A stretch of 5,277 bases of DNA from Gammaproteobacteria bacterium (GTDB lineage: Bacteria; Pseudomonadota; Gammaproteobacteria; Chromatiales; Chromatiaceae): assembly GCA_019136395.1 (NCBI GenBank), contig JAGVUH010000225.1:1-5277 (forward strand), given 5' to 3'. This document shows, piece after piece, positions 1 through 5,277 of this stretch; position 1 is the first letter of the stretch; each line of letters opens with the position of its first letter. The position numbers and the translations under genes were made by a program. The notes beneath the pieces are model-generated. The model saw only the letters and a list, made by a program, of their open reading frames with translations. It made no database searches and was not told the DNA's origin.

Positions 1-234
1 ACCAGCGCCCTGGACGCGGAGAGCGAGCGCCTGGTGCAACTGGCCCTCACCGAACTGATGGCGGGCCGCACCAGCATCGTCATCGCCCACCGCCTGGCGA
101 CGGTGCGGCGGGTGGACCGCATCCTGGTCCTGGACCAGGGGTGCCTGGTCGCCGCCGGCAGCCACGAGGAACTGATGGCCCAGAACGGCCTCTACGCCCG
201 CCTGGCCTCCCTGCAATTTCGGGAGTCGCCATGA
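1..234 (+). CDS. ABC exporter ATP-binding domain, C-terminal end (partial)
   Basis: This is the last 77 codons of an ABC transporter that begins before the window. The reading frame is open from base 1 and starts within the D-loop (TSALDAESE), so Walker A, the signature motif and most of Walker B lie outside. The H-loop histidine is visible in [10 protein letters not shown], with the His codon at 88-90. It is followed by the usual tail [31 protein letters not shown]. This pattern is typical of MsbA/multidrug/lipid exporter half-transporters, where the nucleotide-binding domain is fused behind six membrane helices and hydrolyses ATP on the cytoplasmic face. The substrate cannot be read from this fragment. 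The stop codon TGA (232-234) overlaps the ATG of the next gene, so the two form one transcription unit with translational coupling. Family identity is secure; subfamily is inference. Confidence 0.9.
   Translation, partial: TSALDAESERLVQLALTELMAGRTSIVIAHRLATVRRVDRILVLDQGCLVAAGSHEELMAQNGLYARLASLQFRESP
221..225 (+). promoter_or_regulatory. Ribosome binding site that fixes the MFS start
   Basis: GGGAG lies five bases before ATG 231. The same frame stays open upstream to an ATG at 141, but that region is already coding for the ABC transporter in another frame. Together with the ATGA overlap, this site supports 231 as the true start. Confidence 0.65.
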
Positions 235-1550
235 ATAGCCCCCTGCAACTGATCCGCCTGGCGGCCCTGCCCTTGAGCCTGACCCTCCTCACCATCCTGG
301 CAGGCAGTGTGATCAACCGAGTCATGGTGGTGGAACTGGGTCTGCCCGTGATTCTGGCTGGACTCTTCGTCTCCATTCCGCTGCTGGTAAGCCCGGCGCG
401 CATATGGCTGGGCCATGTCTCCGATGCCTACCCCCTCTGGGGGCGGCGCCGCGAGCCCTATCTGATCCTGGGCGCCCTCATCGCCGGCGGCGGTGCGGCC
501 CTGGCCGTGGCCCTGGTGTTACAAACCCCCGCCCTCTTCAGTGTGGGCACGGGGTTGATCCTGGTGGCTTTGATCGCCTATGGCCTGGGTCGCAACCTGG
601 CCGGCAACACCTTTCATGCCCTCCTCGTCGACCGCTTCCCCCCCGGGGCGTCCCGCTCCCGGGCCGCCAACCTCTATGAAGTGGTCAAGCTCCTGGGCAT
701 GATCGCCGGCGCCGGGCTGGTAGGTCTGGCCCTGCGGCCCTACAGCGCGGAGCGCCTGACCCTGGTGGTGGCGCTCATTGCCCTCGTCGCCGCGGCCCTG
801 TCCGTCCTTGCCACCCTGGGCCAGGAACCCAGGGGGGAGGCACACCGCCAGGCGGCCGACCAGGCCCGGCGAAGCCACTTCTGGGCCAATTTCCACGAAC
901 TCGTCTGGCGCGATCCCCAGGCCCGGCGCTTTCTCGCCGTCATCACCCTGACCCTGCTCGGCACCCAGATGCAGGACGTACTCATGGAGCCCTACGCGGG
1001 ACTGGTGTTCGGCCTGGACGTCGCCGCCACCACCCAACTGACCATGTTCTGGGGCCTGGGGGCCCTGGCCTCCATCCTGCTGTCCGGCCTGGTACTGATC
1101 CGCTGGCTGGGCCTGGCTCGTTTGTACCGGCTCGGCGTCCTCCTCCTGATCCCGCTCTTTCCCCTGATCATCCTGGCCGGCCTCAACCAGCAGGTGTGGC
1201 TGCTCCAGGCCAGCGTCCTGGGCATGGGGCTCGCCAGCGGCCTGGCCGCCGCCAGCCTGCTGGCGCAGACCGTGGCCTTCACCAGCCTAAGAAGCGCCGG
1301 GCTGTTGCTCGGCGTCTGGGGCCTGGGCCACCAACTGGGCCGGGCCCTGGCCAGCCTGCTGGGGTCTGGGCTGGTGGATGGTTTAAACCTAATCATCAAC
1401 CATCTGGGTATAGAGCAACTGGTCGCCGGTGAGCAGGCCCTCCTCGCCTACGGTACGACATTTGTGGTGGAGGCAGGACTCCTGGCGGGAGCGCTGGTGG
1501 CATTCAACCACCTGAAGATCGAGTCCGCCAGGGCTCTGGCGGAATCCTGA
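231..1550 (+). CDS. PucC/LhaA-family MFS transporter (BCD family)
   Basis: A 439-residue integral membrane protein with about 12 hydrophobic helices, near residues 12-30, 36-55, 76-97, 104-121, 152-170, 176-196, 233-250, 267-290, 298-317, 322-345, 354-382 and 408-426. A hydrophilic central loop (about 197-230) is typical of the major facilitator superfamily. The loop between helices 2 and 3 carries an MFS motif-A variant ([17 protein letters not shown], 61-77). Helix 7 carries the segment [17 protein letters not shown] (246-262), which I recognise as characteristic of the PucC/LhaA/bacteriochlorophyll-delivery family. Family members assist assembly of light-harvesting complexes, probably by handling bacteriochlorophyll in the cytoplasmic membrane. 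Length fits the family (about 430-480). The start at 231 is chosen from the ATGA overlap and GGGAG. No pigment or antenna gene is visible here, so the gene could be pucC, lhaA or a divergent paralogue with another substrate; I give no symbol. The family call is fairly sure, the substrate is not. Confidence 0.82.
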   Translation: MNSPLQLIRLAALPLSLTLLTILAGSVINRVMVVELGLPVILAGLFVSIPLLVSPARIWLGHVSDAYPLWGRRREPYLILGALIAGGGAALAVALVLQTPALFSVGTGLILVALIAYGLGRNLAGNTFHALLVDRFPPGASRSRAANLYEVVKLLGMIAGAGLVGLALRPYSAERLTLVVALIALVAAALSVLATLGQEPRGEAHRQAADQARRSHFWANFHELVWRDPQARRFLAVITLTLLGTQMQDVLMEPYAGLVFGLDVAATTQLTMFWGLGALASILLSGLVLIRWLGLARLYRLGVLLLIPLFPLIILAGLNQQVWLLQASVLGMGLASGLAAASLLAQTVAFTSLRSAGLLLGVWGLGHQLGRALASLLGSGLVDGLNLIINHLGIEQLVAGEQALLAYGTTFVVEAGLLAGALVAFNHLKIESARALAES

Positions 1551-1808
1551 CAGCGTGATTCTTGCCCAGGGTCGTTGCAACCGTGGATCAGAGAGACCCT
1601 GGGACCGAGGCTGGTCGTGCGCTGCGTCGCGGCCGATCGCCAAGACCACCGGCCAAGTTCCAAGAGACTGGTGCCAAGGACGCCAGCACCATGCCAACAC
1701 AGCCAAGTTGATCCTCACGAAGGATTGGGGCCAAGGGTGACAAGCCCCAGAATGCCCGGTACTGAATCCGGAGCCTAGCACCGACCTGGCCCCATCATCG
1801 AGAACCCC
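1551..1808 (+). other. Noncoding spacer between the MFS and cNMP/rhodanese genes
   Basis: This 258-base spacer holds no convincing gene. Short open frames here lack a ribosome binding site and recognisable content. It contains a 9-bp inverted repeat (1565-1573 with 1595-1603), a 6-bp inverted repeat TGGTGC/GCACCA (1669-1674 with 1686-1691), and six copies of CCAAG between 1640 and 1735. The promoter of the downstream gene presumably lies here, but I could not identify convincing -35 and -10 boxes. Confidence 0.6.
1565..1603 (+). repeat. Inverted repeat after the MFS gene
   Basis: CCCAGGGTC (1565-1573) and GACCCTGGG (1595-1603) are perfect 9-base complements around a 21-base loop. The loop itself contains the self-complementary GTTGCAAC (1574-1581). 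It begins 15 bases after the MFS stop codon, a natural position for a terminator or an mRNA 3'-end stabilising stem. No T-run follows, so intrinsic termination is not assured. Confidence 0.45.
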
Positions 1809-2867
1809 ATGAGCCTTAAGACTACCCATATCCTCAAGATTCTGCGTGAACGCTTCCATGCCTTTCCCGGCCTCTCCGACCGCTGTCTGACGGAATCCTT
1901 GCAGATCTTCCGTCTCTTCGACCTGCGCGAGGGCGAGAGCCTGCGCCTCACAGGCGGCGACCTCCCCGACCGCCTCTACGTCGCCATCGGCCGGGTGGCG
2001 ATCACGGATGCCGAGGGCCGCCGCCAGGAGCTGGCTGCCGCCGATCGCGGCTACTTCCTCCTGCCACCCCTCCCCGCGGCGGTGACGGTGGAGGCCCTGG
2101 ACGACGCCCACCTCTGCCACATCGACACCGCCCTGGCCGACTACCTGCTCACCCTGGAACAGGTGGCGCGCAGCCTCGCCGAGCCCGGCTCCCCCCGCGA
2201 CGACTACCTGCGCCTGGTGCGCGCGACCGCCCCCTTCCAGCGCATCCCCCTGGAAAACGCCGAACAGGCCCTGGCCAGCCTGCGCGAACGATCCGTCAAG
2301 GCCGGCGACGAGATCGTCAAGATGGGGAAGGAGGCCGATGGCTTCCATGTCATCGCCGCCGGTCGCGCCGAGCTCTGGCAGATCGACGACGAGGAAGGCA
2401 TCCCCATGAAGGCCGCCGAACTGGGGCACGGCGACGCCTTCGGTGAGGACGCCCTGCTCACCGGCAAGATCAGCCCGGTGACGGTGCGCATGCTGCAGGA
2501 TGGCATCCTGCTCGAACTCACCCGCGAGGATTTCAACCGGCTCCTGGCCCGACCGCTGGTCCGCGAGGTCGATACCCCCGTGGCCAAGGCCATGATCGAC
2601 AATCAGTATGTTGCGTTGGACGTGCGCCTACAGGAGGAGTTCGACGAGGGCCACATCCCCGGCGCCACCCTCATCCCCCTGTCGCAACTCCGCCAGCGGG
2701 CCAGCGAACTCGACCCCGCCGCTCGCTACGTGGCTTACTGCCGCAGTGGCCGGCGGAGCGCGGTGGCGGCCTTCCTGCTCAGCCAGCTCGGCCTCGACGC
2801 CGTCAGCATGGCCGGCGGCGTCCTCGCCTGGGGCGACCCGCTGACGGAGCCTGTGCCGGAGGATTGA
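1809..2867 (+). CDS. Tandem cyclic-nucleotide-binding-like and rhodanese domain protein
   Basis: A 352-residue soluble protein with no signal peptide or membrane segment. A degenerate first cyclic-nucleotide-binding-like (cNMP) fold spans about 15-115. A second spans about 145-245, with the phosphate-binding-cassette signature FGEDALLTG at 211-219. A rhodanese domain spans about 255-345, with the conserved DVR (271-273), EFDEGHIPGA (277-286) and active-site loop CRSGRRS (Cys311, codon 2739-2741). Rhodanese domains carry sulfur on this cysteine as a persulfide; cNMP domains bind cAMP/cGMP. In the second pocket the arginine expected before the closing TV is replaced (KISPVTVRM, with Ser222 at the Arg position). 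The first domain also lacks it (LLPPLPAAVTV). Nucleotide binding is therefore doubtful, and the domains may be structural or bind another ligand. No DNA-binding domain is seen, so it is not a CRP/FNR-type regulator. The start is the first in-frame ATG after the spacer; the ribosome site (GAGA) is weak. Confidence 0.85.
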   Translation: MSLKTTHILKILRERFHAFPGLSDRCLTESLQIFRLFDLREGESLRLTGGDLPDRLYVAIGRVAITDAEGRRQELAAADRGYFLLPPLPAAVTVEALDDAHLCHIDTALADYLLTLEQVARSLAEPGSPRDDYLRLVRATAPFQRIPLENAEQALASLRERSVKAGDEIVKMGKEADGFHVIAAGRAELWQIDDEEGIPMKAAELGHGDAFGEDALLTGKISPVTVRMLQDGILLELTREDFNRLLARPLVREVDTPVAKAMIDNQYVALDVRLQEEFDEGHIPGATLIPLSQLRQRASELDPAARYVAYCRSGRRSAVAAFLLSQLGLDAVSMAGGVLAWGDPLTEPVPED

Positions 2868-2878
2868 GGACCCTCCGG
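2856..2878 (+). repeat. Inverted repeat across the stop of the cNMP/rhodanese gene
   Basis: CCGGAGG (2856-2862) and CCTCCGG (2872-2878) can form a 7-bp GC-rich stem with a 9-base loop that contains the TGA stop (2865-2867). No T-tract follows. It may stabilise the mRNA end, or help terminate together with the hairpins further on. Confidence 0.35.
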
Positions 2879-2916
2879 AGAGGACGCCTGCTACCCCTCC
2901 CCCGACCCGCTTAGTC

Positions 2917-2928
2917 CTGTCCGGACAG
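2917..2928. promoter_or_regulatory. 12-bp perfect palindrome, candidate operator
   Basis: CTGTCCGGACAG is a perfect 12-base palindrome in the noncoding region, 49 bases after the cNMP/rhodanese stop and 214 bases before the umuD-like start. Its ends resemble the halves of the gammaproteobacterial LexA box (CTGT and ACAG), but the gap is 4 bases where LexA needs 8, so it is not a canonical SOS box. It could bind a different dimeric regulator or be chance. Confidence 0.3.
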
Positions 2929-2976
2929 CGCAAGGCTCGGGCAGGCCGTCCTCCCTCCACCCTCCTCAAATTGTTA

Positions 2977-3000
2977 TCAGAGGCCCGCCGTACCCTCTGA
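2977..3000 (+). repeat. Hairpin 1 of a tandem pair
   Basis: TCAGAGG (2977-2983) and CCTCTGA (2994-3000) are perfect complements with a 10-base loop. The hairpin sits six bases before a stronger one with the same loop length. Confidence 0.4.
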
Positions 3001-3006
3001 AGATGA

Positions 3007-3036
3007 AAGACAGCCCAGGTCCCAGGGGGCTGTCTT
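3007..3036 (+). terminator. Strong hairpin, possible terminator
   Basis: AAGACAGCCC (3007-3016) and GGGCTGTCTT (3027-3036) form a perfect 10-bp stem with a 10-base loop, the strongest inverted repeat in the window. It lies between the cNMP/rhodanese gene and the umuD-like gene, where the upstream transcript should end. The + strand lacks a T-run after the stem (it continues CCACGCG). The other strand is somewhat more T-rich after the stem (TTCATCTTC), but no - strand gene ends here. It is a terminator candidate or structured RNA element, not a proven one. Confidence 0.45.
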
Positions 3037-3104
3037 CCACGCGAATCTCCGAGAGAGGGTCTCGCCCGCGAGGGGGGCAGGGCCCATCATCCCCACGCTT
3101 GGCG

Positions 3105-3110
3105 TATACT
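3105..3110 (+). promoter_or_regulatory. Possible -10 box for the umuD-like gene
   Basis: TATACT matches the sigma-70 -10 consensus at five of six positions and lies 32 bases before ATG 3143. It stands out in a GC-rich region. No good -35 hexamer is found 16-18 bases upstream, so an activator may be needed or the match may be chance. No CTGT-N8-ACAG LexA box overlaps it. Confidence 0.35.
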
Positions 3111-3131
3111 TTGGTTCGCGTAACTCATATC

Positions 3132-3135
3132 GGAG
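3132..3135 (+). promoter_or_regulatory. Ribosome binding site of the umuD-like gene
   Basis: GGAG sits seven bases before ATG 3143. It supports this start, and so supports the long N-terminal extension being translated. Confidence 0.6.
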
Positions 3136-3142
3136 AACCTGC

Positions 3143-3709
3143 ATGCCACGCGGAGGAGCACGTCCCGGCGCCGGGCGCAAGGTAGGATCGGGTCGCTGGG
3201 GCGAGCCGACGAAGGTGGTGCGCCTGCCGGCGAGCCGGATCCCGCAGATTCAGGCCTGGCTCAATGCGCCGCGCCTGGGGCCGGACCTGGAGGACCTCGA
3301 ACCCGCCGGGCCGACCTCGCCCCTCTCCCGGCCCCTCTTCTCGTCCCGGGTCCCCGCCGGCTTTCCTTCACCAGCGGACGAGTACGCCGAGGGCAACCTG
3401 GACCTGCACCAGTACCTCATCCCCCATCGGGAATCGACCTTCTATGTCCGCGTCAAGGGCCAGTCCATGAGCGGGGCCGGCATCCTGGACGGCGACCTGC
3501 TGGTAGTCGACCGGAACCGGGAGCCGCGCCACGGCGACATCGTCCTGGCCATCATCGACAACGAACTGACCGTCAAGGAACTGGACCAGCGCGGGCCGGT
3601 GCCGACCCTCAAGTCCCATCACCCGGACTATGCCCCCATCGCCCTGCGCTCGGCCCAGGAGCTTCTGATCTGGGGGGTGGTTGGCGGCGTGGTGCGTAAG
3701 CTGCCATGA
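3143..3709 (+). CDS. UmuD-type self-cleaving S24 protein with extended N-terminus
   Basis: A 188-residue member of the LexA/UmuD family (peptidase S24). The C-terminal part matches UmuD closely: AGFPSPADEY contains the predicted cleavage bond Ala72-Gly73, GQSMSGAGI carries nucleophile Ser108 (codon 3464-3466), and ELTVKEL carries general base Lys145 (codon 3575-3577). Spacing from the scissile Gly to Ser (35) and Ser to Lys (37) equals that of E. coli UmuD (Gly25, Ser60, Lys97). RecA filaments trigger self-cleavage in this family, and cleaved UmuD' pairs with UmuC to form DNA polymerase V for translesion synthesis. The N-terminus before the cleavage site is 72 residues instead of 24. It begins with a Gly/Arg-rich stretch (GGARPGAGRKVGSGRWGEP), then a strand-helix pattern (TKVVRLPASRIPQIQAWL) that could bind DNA, and a Pro-rich linker. 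No umuC follows directly; the next gene is a recD2 remnant 99 bases on. It could be polymerase subunit or repressor. Confidence 0.88.
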   Translation: MPRGGARPGAGRKVGSGRWGEPTKVVRLPASRIPQIQAWLNAPRLGPDLEDLEPAGPTSPLSRPLFSSRVPAGFPSPADEYAEGNLDLHQYLIPHRESTFYVRVKGQSMSGAGILDGDLLVVDRNREPRHGDIVLAIIDNELTVKELDQRGPVPTLKSHHPDYAPIALRSAQELLIWGVVGGVVRKLP

Positions 3710-3808
3710 CCGCACCCCCGGCCATTGTGGCGGCCAAGCCGGGCTCTGACCGGGTTGTGGATTGTGCGGCATTCCCCCGCCGCGCCGTGACCGGCGAGCG
3801 CTACGCGC

Positions 3809-4495
<687 letters not shown>

Positions 4496-4500
4496 CGGCC

Positions 4501-5277
4501 ATGGCGGTGGACCTCTTGGCCATCCCGGAGGCCATCATCCAGCAGGCCGTCGATCTGGAGCGGGCGGAGGGCAACCTGGTCCTGGACCTGGACCTGCTGT
4601 TCCTGACCCCCTTGCAGCGGGCGGAGGCCGGCTGCGCCCAGCACCTGCGCCGTCTCCTGGCCGGGACCCCGCCCTGGGGCCTGATCGACCCGGCCAGGGC
4701 CCTGCCCTGGGTCGAGACCCAGACCGGACTGCAACTGTCACCCTCCCAGCGCCAGGCGGTGGCGACCATGCTCGCCAATAAGGTGACCATCATCACCGGC
4801 GGCCCCGGGGTGGGTAAGACCACCCTGGTCAACAGCCTGCTGCGCATCCTCCAGGCCAAACAGGTCGAGGTGCTGCTCGCCGCCCCCACCGGCCGCGCCG
4901 CCAAGCGCCTCACCGAGACCACGGGCCTGGAGGCCCGGACCGTCCACCGCCTGCTGGAGTTCGACCCCACCAGTTTTCAGTTCAAGCGCGACGCCGATCA
5001 CCCCCTGGAGACCCAGCTCCTGGTCCTCGACGAGGCGTCAATGATGGACACGGTGCTGATGAACCAGGTCCTGCGCGCCATCCCGGACGAGGCGGGCCTG
5101 CTGATCGTCGGCGACGTGGATCAGTTGCCTTCGGTGGGGCCCGGGGCGGTGCTGGCGGATCTCATCGACTCCGGCGCCATCCCCACCGTGCGCCTGACCG
5201 AGATCTTCCGCCAGGCCCAGTCCTCCCGCATCATCACCAACGCCCACCGCATCAACCGCGGTGAGCTGCCCCTGGCC
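4501..5277 (+). CDS. recD2: RecD2-type helicase, motor-domain piece (out of frame, runs off the window)
   Basis: This frame is open from before 4480 to the last base; 259 codons follow the first ATG (4501). It continues RecD2 after the junction: a helical region ([19 protein letters not shown]), then the SF1 motor with Walker A GGPGVGKTT (residues 100-108, Lys106), motif Ia region APTGRAAKRL, TVHRLLEF, Walker B LVLDEASMMD (Asp177, Glu178), motif III GDVDQLPSVGPG (204-215, Gln208) and LTEIFRQAQSSRI. Motifs IV-VI, roughly the last 200-220 residues, lie beyond the window. All visible catalytic residues are intact and there is no further stop, so the lesion is recent or an artefact. ATG 4501 lies five bases after the upstream TGA, with GAGAAG nine bases ahead of it, so restart as a separate polypeptide is possible but unproven. 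Such a product would lack the OB/helix-hairpin-helix region. Confidence 0.85.
   Translation, partial: MAVDLLAIPEAIIQQAVDLERAEGNLVLDLDLLFLTPLQRAEAGCAQHLRRLLAGTPPWGLIDPARALPWVETQTGLQLSPSQRQAVATMLANKVTIITGGPGVGKTTLVNSLLRILQAKQVEVLLAAPTGRAAKRLTETTGLEARTVHRLLEFDPTSFQFKRDADHPLETQLLVLDEASMMDTVLMNQVLRAIPDEAGLLIVGDVDQLPSVGPGAVLADLIDSGAIPTVRLTEIFRQAQSSRIITNAHRINRGELPLA

Noticed and set aside
141..230. Longer start for the MFS protein at 141
   Set aside because: The added 30 residues are Arg/Pro-rich and lie wholly inside the ABC transporter gene. ATG 231 has GGGAG and an ATGA overlap, and gives a normal family N-terminus.
1555..1740. Small protein of about 61 codons in the spacer
   Set aside because: No ribosome binding site, and Arg/Gln-rich content without recognisable features.
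1726..1753. Promoter TTGGGG / CAGAAT for the cNMP/rhodanese gene
   Set aside because: Only three and four of six consensus matches with 16-base spacing; too weak to call.
1389..2429. 346-codon open frame on the - strand
   Set aside because: It lies opposite the recognisable cNMP/rhodanese gene, the spacer and the MFS end. Its Gly/Ala/Val-rich translation shows no domain. Long antisense frames are expected in GC-rich coding DNA.
3095..3142. LexA box in front of the umuD-like gene
   Set aside because: No CTGT-N8-ACAG or GTTC-N7-GTTC pattern is present; only a -10-like TATACT and a short GTT-N5-AAC were seen.
3710..3808. Terminator after the umuD-like gene (GCGGC 3766-3770 / GCCGC 3779-3783)
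   Set aside because: Only a 5-bp stem and no T-tract; expected by chance in such GC-rich sequence.

Overview
The window is GC-rich, and every recognisable gene lies on the + strand. The proteins look proteobacterial. A PucC/LhaA-type major facilitator protein points to a phototrophic purple bacterium, and the overall style suggests a gammaproteobacterium, perhaps of the Chromatiaceae. This placement is inferred from remembered protein families, not from a search.

Layout. (1) 1-234 is the C-terminal end of the ATPase domain of an exporter-type ABC transporter. Its stop codon overlaps the start of (2), a 12-helix PucC-like MFS protein (231-1550), through an ATGA junction, so the two are translationally coupled. 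(3) 1551-1808 is noncoding, with a 9-bp inverted repeat and a cluster of CCAAG words. (4) 1809-2867 encodes a regulatory-looking protein with two cyclic-nucleotide-binding-like domains and a C-terminal rhodanese domain. The rhodanese cysteine is present, but both nucleotide pockets lack the usual phosphate-binding arginine. (5) 2868-3142 is noncoding and rich in hairpins and palindromes. (6) 3143-3709 encodes a UmuD-type self-cleaving protein with cleavage site, serine and lysine at exact UmuD spacing, an unusually long N-terminus, and no umuC directly after it. (7) 3809 to the window end is a RecD2-type SF1B helicase gene broken at about 4475-4480 by an apparent deletion of about 64-67 bases. 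This leaves a 228-residue N-terminal OB/helix-hairpin-helix piece and an out-of-frame helicase piece that runs off the window.

Two functional themes are visible. The left part concerns membrane transport linked to photosynthetic pigment or antenna assembly. The right part concerns DNA damage tolerance and repair (UmuD-like plus RecD2-like). The protein between them probably senses or relays a small-molecule or sulfur/redox signal. I see no CRISPR array, tRNA, rRNA, insertion sequence or phage module. The strongest anomaly is the recD2 lesion.
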